Origin: an uncultured Verrucomicrobiota bacterium
Lineage (GTDB): Bacteria; Verrucomicrobiota; Verrucomicrobiia; Limisphaerales; UBA9464
NCBI GenBank assembly: GCA_903864375.1
Contig: CAIPFS010000696.1
Location: forward strand, 1 to 34,662
DNA length: 34,662 bases
Direction of reading: 5' to 3'
Shown: positions 1-9,587 of the stretch, in pieces
How the letters are laid out: each line of letters begins with the position of its first letter
Numbering within the stretch: the stretch's first letter is position 1
Program-made: the position numbers and the translations under genes
The notes under the pieces: generated by a model
What the model was told of the DNA's origin: nothing
The model's database searches: none
Seen by the model: only the letters and a program-made list of their open reading frames with translations

Positions 1-795
1 CAGCAGCGGCCATAAACGGAGCCCGAGAACCCGGAGGACGGTTCCCAATCCCACCACGATAAACAACCCGCACGTCAGGTACACACAGGCCATCAACCGA
101 GCGAGGGAGACCAGGCTGTGAAGGCCAAACTTTCCGACCGTATAGGCCATGGCACCGAGTGCGGCAAGCGGAGCAAAGCGCATGACAATGGCCACGACAC
201 CCATCAGGACCTCCGAGAGGCGCTGGGAGAGATCCAGAACCACCTGCCCGCGAGAGCCGAGCCGAACCAGAGAGGTGCCGACCAGCAACCCCAGGACCAG
301 CACCGGTAACACATCGCTGGCGGCAAACGCGCCCACCGCGGTTTCTGGAATCAGGTTGAGAAAATAATCGGCCACCGTCATCCGCCGGGCTGCGGCTGCA
401 TAACCTTGAACTGCCGAGGCATCCAACGAATCCGGATGGATATGGAGGCCGTCACCGGGACGGACCAGATTCACCACCACCAATCCCAACACCAGGGCCA
501 CCGTGGTTGCCGCCTCAAAATAGATGACCGTTTTGAGCCCCATCCGTCCCACCTTGCGAAGGTTCCCCACCCCTCCGATTCCCGAGACCAGCGTCAGAAA
601 AATGATCGGTGCCATCAATGCCTTGATCATCTTGATGAAGGCATCCGCCAGGGGCTTTAGTTCGACGCCCCAATCACTTTTGAAATGGCCGACCGTCGCG
701 CCGATGAAAATGGCGATCAGGACCTGGACATAGAGGCTCTTGAGATGACGCATGAAACGGGGTTGCAGCGACTGACCATTATCAGCCAGGACCAT
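1..795 (-). CDS. Dicarboxylate/amino acid:cation symporter (DctA/GltP-like), C-terminus cut by the window edge
   Basis: My minus-strand translation reads MRHLKSLYVQVLIAIFIGATVGHFKSDWGVELKPLADAFIKMIKALMAPIIFLTLVSGIGGVGNLRKVGRMGLKTVIYFEAATTVALVLGLVVVN..., typical of the SDF/DAACS family. Not in the ORF track because it runs off the left edge. Start is at 753 or 795. Confidence 0.88.
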   Translation of the reverse strand, partial: MVLADNGQSLQPRFMRHLKSLYVQVLIAIFIGATVGHFKSDWGVELKPLADAFIKMIKALMAPIIFLTLVSGIGGVGNLRKVGRMGLKTVIYFEAATTVALVLGLVVVNLVRPGDGLHIHPDSLDASAVQGYAAAARRMTVADYFLNLIPETAVGAFAASDVLPVLVLGLLVGTSLVRLGSRGQVVLDLSQRLSEVLMGVVAIVMRFAPLAALGAMAYTVGKFGLHSLVSLARLMACVYLTCGLFIVVGLGTVLRVLGLRLWPLL

Positions 796-868
796 TCCTG
801 CAACCCCTACTTTCCGACTCCGGACGGGCAGCCGAGATGTCCGGAATCCGCCGATACCACCTGCCGGG

Positions 869-1912
869 CTACTTCGCCTTTTTCATCTTCCAGGCCATTT
901 GCAACATCTCCAGGTTGTACGGCTGAACAATCGTCTGTTCGGTCGAATAGAGGAACAAGGCGCAGCGGTAGACGTGATTGGCGACGCTGAGGACATAGTT
1001 CAACACAATCATGCCCGCGAACCAGAAGGCCCCGGTCACTCCAATGAACCAAAAATTTTCGGTCACAACGGAAACGGCCAGAGCCAGTCCCAGGAAAACC
1101 AACGAAGCCAACATCAGCACCACTCCCCCGAGTCGCACCCCGGCAAACCCAATCAGCGCCTCACCCCAGGTCTGCTTCAGGGTCATTGCGGATTTCTTCA
1201 ACATATGAAAGGGATTGACGGATTCCGTATCGGTGACGACCACAGGAATCACAAAGATGGAAGCAACGCTCCACGCGGTTCCCACGAGGCTCAACACCAG
1301 CTTGCCGATAATTCCAACCCGTTCCTCCAACTGCCGGATGACCAGACCCACCAGACCGGCAAAGGAAGCCCAAAGGAGAATCGCCTGCCAGCGGGTCAGG
1401 GCGTATTGAAGCCCGCGTCGGATCGAAACGCCATCGCCCCGGAGCGACGCCAGAATCTCGTGATAGAAGGCGACATTAAAGTAGGTGGCCAGGATCATTG
1501 ATAAAAGGTAGGCCGCTGCAAAATAAGCCATCCCCAGCGGGGTGAGTTGCACATTGTTTTCGGGGTCCCCCGAGCCAGCGCTTGCCCGGTGGAGTCGGGT
1601 CCGGTGATGCGGGACGGTCGACGGTGCCGCCGTGGCAGCGGAACCATCTTCCAGTGTGCCACCGGGGGCGGGCGCAGCTGAATTCGGTTCATTGTGGAAC
1701 ACGCTTTCCCAGACCGCCTGCCAATGCTCGGGCTGGGTGTACCGGTACCCCGTTTGTTGCAAGGCCAATGGGGTGACAAAAAACAAGAGAATGACGGCGG
1801 TGAAGAGAGTGGTCACCACCGGGAACACCAGAAGTTTTGGGTATTGCTGGAGGACGCTGACCGATGCCCGAAAGAGCTGCCAGCTGCGGGAGAATTTTTC
1901 GACGAGGTTCAT
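869..1912 (-). CDS. Multi-pass membrane protein, DUF6159-like
   Basis: 347 aa ORF beginning MNLVEKFSRSWQLFRASVSVLQQYPKLLVFPVVTTLFTAVILLFF, with several hydrophobic segments. The N-terminal pattern resembles DUF6159 proteins; this is from memory. Confidence 0.6.
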   Translation of the reverse strand: MNLVEKFSRSWQLFRASVSVLQQYPKLLVFPVVTTLFTAVILLFFVTPLALQQTGYRYTQPEHWQAVWESVFHNEPNSAAPAPGGTLEDGSAATAAPSTVPHHRTRLHRASAGSGDPENNVQLTPLGMAYFAAAYLLSMILATYFNVAFYHEILASLRGDGVSIRRGLQYALTRWQAILLWASFAGLVGLVIRQLEERVGIIGKLVLSLVGTAWSVASIFVIPVVVTDTESVNPFHMLKKSAMTLKQTWGEALIGFAGVRLGGVVLMLASLVFLGLALAVSVVTENFWFIGVTGAFWFAGMIVLNYVLSVANHVYRCALFLYSTEQTIVQPYNLEMLQMAWKMKKAK

Positions 1913-2085
1913 GTCAGAAAAGGTTGTGTCGGTGGTCAGTGAATATCGCCGGGGCGAAAGAGGTGAGTGGAATTACTTTCTTAATTTCCAACTGTTTTAT
2001 TCTGATTTGTCAAGACATGGGTCTCCGCGTCCGGCATCTGCGTTGCGTTGCATTTGGACCGCCACGACTCCCGCCACACCTCCCA

Positions 2086-5079
2086 TCACTTGGAATGATA
2101 ATTGGGATAGGCGGGTCGCCGTTGCTTGACCGGCGGATTTTTCGCGAGGCTCTCGAGGGCAATGGCCACGGCCTTTTCCAACTGAAGGTCATGACCTTCG
2201 CGCCATGCCTTGGGATCGTATTCCACTTCGACGTCGGGGGCGATGCCGACATTTTCGACCTCCCATTCACCCTTTGTCCCGTAAATGGCCCAGTGGGGTG
2301 CAGTCACACGGCCCCCGTCCAACAGGGGCGGATATCCTCCAATACCAATCAATCCCCCCCACGTCCGCTTTCCCACCAGCGTGCCCACACCGGCCTTGCG
2401 AAAGAGCCATGGCAGCGCATCGCCACCGGACCCGGCAAACTCATTGATCAGCATCACCTTGGGACCAGGGCTCGCTGCGAGCGGGAACGACAAATCCTCC
2501 CCTTCGCGGGTGGTGGAATAGTTCATGACAGTCCGGCGAAGGTAATCGACCACATAATCGGCAATCTGCCCGCCGTGGTTGTACCGTTCGTCGATGACGA
2601 ATCCGGCCTTGTCGATTTGAGCGAAGAAGTAGCGATTGAAGCTGGTGTACCCTTCGGCGGCGGTGTCGGGCACATGCACATAGGCCACCCGGCCACTGCT
2701 CAACCGATCCACGGTGCGCCGGTTATCCTCAATCCAGGCATGGTAGCGCAAGGCGTGGTCATCGGCGATGGGCTTGAGTTTGACATCCCGGGCCGCGGTG
2801 CCATCGGGATTCGGCCCCACCCGGAGGATCACGGCCCGTTCGGCTTTGTCCTGAAAGCGGGAATAGATTTCCTCACTGCCAGTCAAATCGACGCCATCCA
2901 CCGCCAGGAGATACTCACCCACCCCCACATTGACCCCGGGCTCGGTGAGGGGTGCCCGGAGCTCTGGATTCCAATTTTCACCGTTGAGAATCCGGGCAAA
3001 TCGATACCGTCCATTTTCCACCCTGAAGTCCGCCCCCAAAAGTCCCACCTTCACCCGGGGTGGCATCGGCAAATCTCCGCCTCCCACGAACAGGTGCCCC
3101 ACTGACAGTTCTCCGAGCATCTCCTCAAAGAGATAGTTCAGGTCGAACCGGCAGGTCAGCGCATTCAAATAAGGGCGGTACTTTGCCGCCGTGGCTGCCA
3201 GGTCGAGGCCGTGATAATGCGGATCATAAAAGAAATCGCGCTCCAGGCGCCAGACCTCGTCGTACATCTGCCTCCATTCGGCCCGGGGATCGATGGACAG
3301 TTGAACGTCCGCAAACTTCAATCCCCCTTCTCCCGGTTTCGGGGCTGCATCGATGCCCGCGATGAACCACCCATCGTCCTTTTGATAGAGCAATTTTTCC
3401 CGCTTATCAGCGAGGGAGAATGCCTTGATGCCTTCCAGAAACTTCTCAGACTTTCTCTTGGCCAAATCAAATTTGTGCAGGGTGAGTTCGGGGCCCTCGT
3501 CCTCCTCCAGTGGGTTCAATGCCGGACCTTCCACCACCCAAAGAGCGTTCGATTTGCCCGCAACGAGCCCGAGGTAGTTTTTTGCCGGCATCGGCACGGC
3601 CACAATACGCTGGCTGAGGTTTTCAAGGTCGATCCGAATGGCCGCCGGTGCTGCATTGGTCGTCGTTCCGGCTTCATCCTTTTTAGGCGACTCTCCCGCC
3701 TTGGCCGTTCCCCCTGATTCGGGCCTGGCATCCGCACCCGCCGGTTTGTCCCCCTCTTTCGACTTTTCCGGTTTGTCCGACTCCACCTTTTCCTCATCGC
3801 TTTCCAGTGCCAGCGGCGATGGAAGAGTCTTGTCGAGGACAACCAGGTACAGGCTTCGGGTCACCGGATGGTTGATGGCGGACAAATCGCCCCAGCCAAG
3901 ACTTGGGCCAATATCGGTGCTGGCGGCGAAGTACAGGTAGAGTCCGCTGTCAGAAAATTGGGGACTGATCGCGTCGCTCAACCCGTCGGTCACCTGTTGT
4001 TTAACCCCATCGGCCAGGCTGTAAAGGAACACCGCCTGATGCCGGTTGGGGAGCGTCCTGCCATAGGCAATCCAACGGCTCGCGGGCGACCACGAAGGGA
4101 GAAAACCGCGATTGTAGGGGTCGGTATCCACCAGAACGGGGGTACCGCCCTCGACGGACACCCGCCAGAGATTCAACCGTTTGTCGCTAAAGGCGATATG
4201 TTTGGAATCCGGCGACCAGACCGGGTCATAAAAAAATGAAGGGGGCTGTCCCAGTGAGATCTTCCGGAGTTCCCCGGCCCCGCTCTGCTCTTGCAGATGC
4301 AGGGCATATTCACCTGAAGCATCACTGAAATACGCGATCCATTTACCATCCGGCGACCACGCGGGATTGCGATCCGCCACTGCCGGCGAACGGGTCAGAT
4401 TTCGAGTTTCGCCCTTCTCGGCTGGGACGGTAAGAATCTCACCCCGGACTTCAAAAACGGCCCGCTGACCCGTTGGTGAAAGGCGCCCCTCCTTCAATTC
4501 CTTGCCCTCGATCTTTTTGAAATGAGGCCGCACCTCTGCAAAATCTGCCGTCAGATGAATGTCGATGGGATGGGTCTGGGCGGAGCCAAGATCATACAAC
4601 CAGAGACGGCCAAATTGTTCACACACAATGCCCCCGGGTCCCGCCCCAGCTGACTTGAAGTCCAGACCTTCGTTCTTGACGACCTCCCGGACCCCCTGGG
4701 TCTTGAGGTCATAGGCAAAAAGCGTTACCGGACCGTGGCGATCCGATAGGAAGAAAATGGTGTCCTCCACCCACAGGGGATTGAAATCATTGGAGTTTTC
4801 CCTGGGAAGTTTTTGAACCGATGAATCGGCCAGGTTGGCGATCCAGATGGGCTTGGTTTGTCCACCGTGATACCGCTTCCAAGCTCGTTGCCACTGTAAT
4901 TGTGGCACATAGGCCAGATGACTGGCATCCGCAGAAAAGGAACCCTCTTCGGCCAGCGGCAGCGGGATCTCCGTGGCCGGTCCGCCATTTGTGGCAACGG
5001 TGAACAGTCGACCCCCATCCACCGGATTATTCCGGGCAGACCGGAAGAGCACCCGTTGCCCGTCGGGAGCCCCAGCCAA
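2086..5079 (-). CDS. Tricorn-type S41 protease (beta-propeller, PDZ, S41 core); main part of a frameshifted gene
   Basis: TolB/WD40-like propeller repeats (NPAWSPDGKWIAYFSDASGEYALHL), a PDZ-like segment, and the S41 core with EFAGSGGDALPWLFRKAGVGTLVGKRTWGGLIGIGG. The missing N-terminus is in the adjacent frame at 5027-5410. Confidence 0.9.
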   Translation of the reverse strand: MAGAPDGQRVLFRSARNNPVDGGRLFTVATNGGPATEIPLPLAEEGSFSADASHLAYVPQLQWQRAWKRYHGGQTKPIWIANLADSSVQKLPRENSNDFNPLWVEDTIFFLSDRHGPVTLFAYDLKTQGVREVVKNEGLDFKSAGAGPGGIVCEQFGRLWLYDLGSAQTHPIDIHLTADFAEVRPHFKKIEGKELKEGRLSPTGQRAVFEVRGEILTVPAEKGETRNLTRSPAVADRNPAWSPDGKWIAYFSDASGEYALHLQEQSGAGELRKISLGQPPSFFYDPVWSPDSKHIAFSDKRLNLWRVSVEGGTPVLVDTDPYNRGFLPSWSPASRWIAYGRTLPNRHQAVFLYSLADGVKQQVTDGLSDAISPQFSDSGLYLYFAASTDIGPSLGWGDLSAINHPVTRSLYLVVLDKTLPSPLALESDEEKVESDKPEKSKEGDKPAGADARPESGGTAKAGESPKKDEAGTTTNAAPAAIRIDLENLSQRIVAVPMPAKNYLGLVAGKSNALWVVEGPALNPLEEDEGPELTLHKFDLAKRKSEKFLEGIKAFSLADKREKLLYQKDDGWFIAGIDAAPKPGEGGLKFADVQLSIDPRAEWRQMYDEVWRLERDFFYDPHYHGLDLAATAAKYRPYLNALTCRFDLNYLFEEMLGELSVGHLFVGGGDLPMPPRVKVGLLGADFRVENGRYRFARILNGENWNPELRAPLTEPGVNVGVGEYLLAVDGVDLTGSEEIYSRFQDKAERAVILRVGPNPDGTAARDVKLKPIADDHALRYHAWIEDNRRTVDRLSSGRVAYVHVPDTAAEGYTSFNRYFFAQIDKAGFVIDERYNHGGQIADYVVDYLRRTVMNYSTTREGEDLSFPLAASPGPKVMLINEFAGSGGDALPWLFRKAGVGTLVGKRTWGGLIGIGGYPPLLDGGRVTAPHWAIYGTKGEWEVENVGIAPDVEVEYDPKAWREGHDLQLEKAVAIALESLAKNPPVKQRRPAYPNYHSK

Positions 5080-5410
5080 TCACCACATCCGCACCGGGAT
5101 GTGAGGTGAGTCGGGCGGGAATTCCACCTTCCACCGGGATCAGATAAACATCCGCATTGCCGTCATATTCGCCGGTAAAGGCAATCGTGTGTCCATCTGG
5201 CGAGAAGGACGGGTGTTGCTCGCGCCCTGCATGAGTGGTCAATCGGACGGCATCCCCTCCACTCCGCGCCACCCGCCAGAGGTCCCCCGCGTGGACAAAG
5301 ACGACAAAGTCACGGCTCAGGGTCGGTTGTTGAAAGAGCAGCGGGGGAGCGTCACCGAGAAGCGGCAGCGACAGCCATGCGACAAACAGCGTTTTCCAAT
5401 CGATCTTCAT
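5027..5410 (-). CDS. N-terminal fragment of the tricorn-type protease (signal peptide and first propeller blades), separated by a frameshift
   Basis: MKIDWKTLFVAWLSLPLLGDAPPLLFQQPTLSRDFVVFVHAGDLWRVARSGGDAVRLTTHAGREQHPSFSPDGHTIAFTGEYDGNADVYLIPVEGG is a typical tricorn N-terminus. Homology leaves this frame at ...DVVIGW and continues in the 2086-5079 frame as APDGQRVLFRSARNN. Confidence 0.85.
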   Translation of the reverse strand: MKIDWKTLFVAWLSLPLLGDAPPLLFQQPTLSRDFVVFVHAGDLWRVARSGGDAVRLTTHAGREQHPSFSPDGHTIAFTGEYDGNADVYLIPVEGGIPARLTSHPGADVVIGWGSRRATGALPVCPE

Positions 5411-5678
5411 GCAGGGAGTGGGAAGTGGTTGGAAGCGGATATCCGGGACACAACCAACATTTTATGGACGTTCAACCCGTGGTCGTACACCGGTCAAGGC
5501 AACTTTTGGAGTTCAGGCATTGTGCCGCAACGATTGTTGAATGAGGCCATGCGCCGCAGGACCGCCACCGAACCGGTCGCAGTCATGGGATGTCCCACCC
5601 GGCGGACGTGTCGGTGACAATACTGTCGGTCCCCTGGGTATCAGCCCACCCGGGGAAAGGGGAAAGGCCGGAATCCGC

Positions 5679-6731
5679 TCACTTCCGTGCCGGCTGACCG
5701 GCAAGACCAACCGGAAGGTTCTCCCGATTGATCACCACCGGATCACTGAGGAATTCGCGAGTAAACTGGTTTGTTCCCAGGCTCCATCCCCCATTCCACG
5801 ATTTGAAGTAGCGGACCTTGGGAAAATGATTGGTTACTCCGGCCAGAAAACGACGGTAATCAAAATCAGCGGGTGGTTTCTGGGGTCCATGAGGGCCAAA
5901 CTCGGAAAATCCAAATGGCTTGGGCAACGCCGCCAGTTCGGCATAGCCACGAATATGTCCGGGATCGATGAAATCGGTGTAGGCATCGAATCCCACCAGG
6001 TCGACAAAGTTGTCCCCTGGATAATAGACGGCCGTCTTGTCTCCGTGGTTGGGGGCATAAACCCAAAGCAGATTGTCGAGGCCACGGGTTTTGGACAGGT
6101 AGGTGAACATCTCACGCCACACGGCGATGAATTCGGTGGGTTCCTGGGCCCCCCACCAAAACCACCCACCATTCATCTCGTGAAAAGGACGCCACAGGAC
6201 CACGACGCCATCGCGCTGAAGCGCCTCGAGTCCATCGCCCAACTGCTCCATTTCCTTCAGCCATCGTTCCCGGGTTTCGCCTGGCTCCAACAAGGTTGAG
6301 AAACGGACGCCCTTATCCCGCAATCCGCCCCCCTTCGGATTGGCTGGATTATAGAGGTGGGCGCTGACCGTCACGAGTCCGCCTTGATGCCAGTAGGCAC
6401 TGGCCGCGGCGTTGGGCTTGACCACGGTCAGACCCCCGCGGCCAAAATCTGCATAATCCACCCCGATCATCGCCGGCCAATGACCCGTTCGATCATGGAT
6501 TTGCTCCATCAACCCCAGACCGGCGCCCTCTCCGAAATCGCTGAACTGCCCTGATAACAGACGCGGTCCCTCGGTCCGGGTCGACAATTCATGGAAATAG
6601 GCCAGCACCTTGCGGGCGGCCTCCGACGCCTTCGGATTCGCGGTTTCCGCCGCCGTGACCGCCAGAGAGACGATGCATCCGGCGACGGCAGCGAGCACGG
6701 GAAGGCAAACCCGATGGCGCATCGTTCTCAT
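5679..6731 (-). CDS. Glycoside hydrolase family 26 protein (mannan endo-1,4-beta-mannosidase-like), secreted
   Basis: GH26 hallmarks LLSGQFSDFGEG..., VVLWRPFHEMNGGWFWWG (acid/base region) and KPFGFSEFGPHG (nucleophile region). Start chosen at MRTMRHRVCLPVLAAVAGCIVSLAVTAAE, a signal peptide. Confidence 0.88.
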   Translation of the reverse strand: MRTMRHRVCLPVLAAVAGCIVSLAVTAAETANPKASEAARKVLAYFHELSTRTEGPRLLSGQFSDFGEGAGLGLMEQIHDRTGHWPAMIGVDYADFGRGGLTVVKPNAAASAYWHQGGLVTVSAHLYNPANPKGGGLRDKGVRFSTLLEPGETRERWLKEMEQLGDGLEALQRDGVVVLWRPFHEMNGGWFWWGAQEPTEFIAVWREMFTYLSKTRGLDNLLWVYAPNHGDKTAVYYPGDNFVDLVGFDAYTDFIDPGHIRGYAELAALPKPFGFSEFGPHGPQKPPADFDYRRFLAGVTNHFPKVRYFKSWNGGWSLGTNQFTREFLSDPVVINRENLPVGLAGQPARK

Positions 6732-6774
6732 GGAATCGTGTTCACGGAGCCTCGGAGCCGGGTCAAACGCCTGA

Positions 6775-7719
6775 CTACTTTTGAACAACCCAGATGTTGC
6801 GGTAGAACACCGGATTGCCGTGACCCTGGAGGAAGAACGGCCCCCCTTCTGAGCTTTCCTTGCGACCGTTGCCCGGGGTGGGGCCCTTGAGCTCGAGATT
6901 TTCGTGAATCAAGACCCCGTTGTGCTTCACCGTCAGTCGGGCATTGGCCGTCTTTGTTCCCGCGGCATCGAAGGTCGCCGCCGAGAAATCAATGTCGTAG
7001 GTCTGCCAGGTCAAGGGAGGGAAGCACATGTTGACGGCAGGCTTGGCCTGGGTGTAGATGCCGCCACACTCGTTGTTCTCCCCCTTGAGCCCGAACGAGT
7101 CCAGCACCTGGACTTCGTAGCGATCCTGGACATACACACCGCTATTGCCGCGATCCTGGCCGCGTCCGAGCGGCTTGAAGGGCAGCAGGAATTCCACGTG
7201 CGCCGTGAAGTTGGTAAAGAATTGACGGCTCTTGCAACCCGCAAACAGCAGCTTCCGGTCATCCAGATGGCCCCCTTCCCAACCGTCGGCGCTGGTCCCA
7301 TTAAAGAGGACCACCGCACCCGCGGGAGCTTTTGCTCCAAGAGTGGGGCTCAGCCGCGACGTCTTTTCCATGAGATACGGTCCACCGGAAGCGGTGGTAA
7401 CTGAGATCTTTCCACCCGATAACTCCGCGTGATAACCGTTTTCTCCGGTGAAACGAATCATGTCACCGTCCCGCTGTCCGGGAACTTCTGTCCGGACCTG
7501 TTGATTCCAACCGGCGCCGGGAAGTCCCTCGGGATAGGTGACCATCCGAAAATGGTTGTCGCCGAGTGCAATGACCTGCGAACCACCCCAGTCATTTTTA
7601 TATTCGCCCTGGGCCAGGAAATCGGGACCACCCGCCTCCGGAGTCAGGTAGGTCGGGATGTCTTCGGCTACGGCCAGAGTGGCGGCGGTCATCAAGACCA
7701 GTCGGAGGGTGGATTTCAT
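6775..7719 (-). CDS. DUF1080 domain protein (3-keto-disaccharide hydrolase/LamG-like fold), secreted
   Basis: VVLFNGTSADGWEGGHLDDRKLLFAGCKSRQFFTNFTAHVEFLLPFKP...RGNSGVYVQDRYEVQVLDSFG...ECGGIYTQAKP is a canonical DUF1080 pattern. Start chosen at MKSTLRLVLMTAATLAVAED. Confidence 0.88.
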   Translation of the reverse strand: MKSTLRLVLMTAATLAVAEDIPTYLTPEAGGPDFLAQGEYKNDWGGSQVIALGDNHFRMVTYPEGLPGAGWNQQVRTEVPGQRDGDMIRFTGENGYHAELSGGKISVTTASGGPYLMEKTSRLSPTLGAKAPAGAVVLFNGTSADGWEGGHLDDRKLLFAGCKSRQFFTNFTAHVEFLLPFKPLGRGQDRGNSGVYVQDRYEVQVLDSFGLKGENNECGGIYTQAKPAVNMCFPPLTWQTYDIDFSAATFDAAGTKTANARLTVKHNGVLIHENLELKGPTPGNGRKESSEGGPFFLQGHGNPVFYRNIWVVQK

Positions 7720-7895
7720 GGATACAGCAGACCGATGCCGATGGATTTTGTCAGCGTCAATTTGCAGGGCGTTTCGTGAAGCGGGTCGGTTACCCGAACG
7801 CCTCATCATCCGGCTGGATCGCAACGGAGCAATGAACCGGGGTTCCGGGCAATTCGGGAGGCAGGGAACAAGGCGCTGTTGGTCAAAATCGATGA

Positions 7896-8804
7896 TTGGG
7901 GGTCAACGACTGCACGGCGGCTTGCCCCGGACGCCCATCTCCGGTTAGCTGGACGCTCTTGGCAAAACCGACCCACATCCCGCTCCAGGGCAGCGATCCG
8001 ATTCCCATTCTGTATGAGGACCGTTCGGTGCTGGCCATCGACAAGCCTGTCGGCTGGATGCTGGTCCCGTTTACCTGGCAGCGGACCTCACGCAATTTGC
8101 AGGCGGCTTTGACCTCCTCCATCGCCGCGGGCCATTTTTGGGCCCGGTCGCGCGGGCTGACCGGCCTGCAACATGTCCATCGGCTCGATGCCGAGACGTC
8201 TGGTGTTCTGCTCTTTTGCAAAAGTTCCGGAGGCTTGCGCACCTACGCCGATCTCTTCGAAGCCCGCCGGATGGAAAAGGTCTATCTCGCCGTGACCAAC
8301 CGTAAACCGAATCAGGAGGCCTGGGTCTGCCGGGACCCAATTGCTCCGGTGGAGGGGGACTATGGACGGATGGAAGTGGACTCCGCAGGAAAGGAAGCCG
8401 AGACAGCCTTTCGGGTCATCGGCGCGAGCCCGGGAAGATACCTCATCGAGGCGCGTCCGGTCACCGGACGAACCCATCAAATCCGGCTGCACCTGGCTGC
8501 GGCGGATTGCCCGATCGAGGGAGATGAGCTTTACGGCGATACAACGGGAGGGCCAATGGGATTGCGGGCAACGGGCCTGGCCTATACGGACCCATTCACC
8601 CGGAAAGCAGTCGCCATTCGGGCACCGGTGGATCGATTCCTCGAAGGCTTTGGATTTTCGCGGGACGCATTTCGCTGCGAGTTCCGCTCGCTCCCCCCGC
8701 GGCCGCCTCGCCCCTCCAGCGACCGGCCTTCAACAGAGGCATCACCCAAAGGGAAGCCGGTGGGAGGAAAGGAACCAAGAGTGCCAGGGGACAAGGCGAA
8801 ATAA
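7896..8804 (+). CDS. RluA-family pseudouridine synthase
   Basis: ILYEDRSVLAIDKPVGWMLVP, LQHVHRLDAETSGVLLFCKS (catalytic Asp motif), ARPVTGRTHQIRLHLAAADCPIEGDELYG. Exact start uncertain. Confidence 0.92.
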   Translation: MGVNDCTAACPGRPSPVSWTLLAKPTHIPLQGSDPIPILYEDRSVLAIDKPVGWMLVPFTWQRTSRNLQAALTSSIAAGHFWARSRGLTGLQHVHRLDAETSGVLLFCKSSGGLRTYADLFEARRMEKVYLAVTNRKPNQEAWVCRDPIAPVEGDYGRMEVDSAGKEAETAFRVIGASPGRYLIEARPVTGRTHQIRLHLAAADCPIEGDELYGDTTGGPMGLRATGLAYTDPFTRKAVAIRAPVDRFLEGFGFSRDAFRCEFRSLPPRPPRPSSDRPSTEASPKGKPVGGKEPRVPGDKAK

Positions 8805-8867
8805 CCCGTTCCGCAGACCTGCCGCAATCCCGGGGAAGCAAACGCCAGGGACCGATTCCGACCCACC

Positions 8868-9464
8868 ATGAAAGCGGACGCCTTCACCCAACTGCAGACG
8901 GAAATCCGCGCCTGCACCCTATGCACGGCACATCTGCCACTCGGACCGCGACCGGTTTTTCAAATCTCCCGCACTGCGCGTATCCTCATCGCCGGGCAGG
9001 CGCCGGGCAGCAAGGTTCACGCATCGGGCGTTCCCTTCGACGACGCCAGCGGCGACCGCCTGCGCGACTGGCTCGGTCTTGACCGCGAAACATTTTACGA
9101 CGCAAGCCGCGTGGCGATTTTGCCGATGGGTTTTTGTTATCCCGGCACGGGTAAATCCGGCGACCTGCCGCCGCGCCCCGAATGTGCCGTCGCGTGGCGC
9201 GAGAAAATCCTCCGCGAACTCGCCGCCGTAAAACTCACGCTCGTCATTGGAAGCTACGCGCTGGACTGGCATCTCGGCGCGCGCGCCAAGGGGACGCTCA
9301 CGGAGACGGTGCAAGCATGGCGGGAATTCGCCCCGACACTCTGGCCTCTGCCGCACCCCAGCCCGCGCAACAACATCTGGCTTAAAAAGAACCCGTGGTT
9401 CGCACATGAGGTGTTGCCGGAATTACGCAGACAGTTGAGGACGGCAGTGAACCCGACCGGGTGA
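8868..9464 (+). CDS. Uracil-DNA glycosylase family protein
   Basis: IRACTLCTAHLPLGPRPVFQISRTARILIAGQAPGSKVHASGVPFDDASGDRLRDWLGLD...MGFCYPG...PPRPECA..W and LPHPSPRNNIWLKKNPWF. Confidence 0.88.
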   Translation: MKADAFTQLQTEIRACTLCTAHLPLGPRPVFQISRTARILIAGQAPGSKVHASGVPFDDASGDRLRDWLGLDRETFYDASRVAILPMGFCYPGTGKSGDLPPRPECAVAWREKILRELAAVKLTLVIGSYALDWHLGARAKGTLTETVQAWREFAPTLWPLPHPSPRNNIWLKKNPWFAHEVLPELRRQLRTAVNPTG

Positions 9465-9587
9465 CCAGCGTGGTGGCCGCTTTCGTCGCTGAGGCTCTGG
9501 TTCATCCGAAGAGTGGTCACCGCAATGGATGGCCAGCCGCCCGCCGTATTTCCGTCGACGAGGAAAGCCGGAAACCACGGAGCAGCG

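Noticed and set aside
118-990. Several small plus-strand ORFs at the left edge
   Set aside because: They lie opposite a clear minus-strand symporter coding sequence that the ORF track omitted because it is truncated.
1864-3105. 413-aa plus-strand ORF
   Set aside because: Antisense to the tricorn protease C-terminal half; no domain signal. Shadow ORF.
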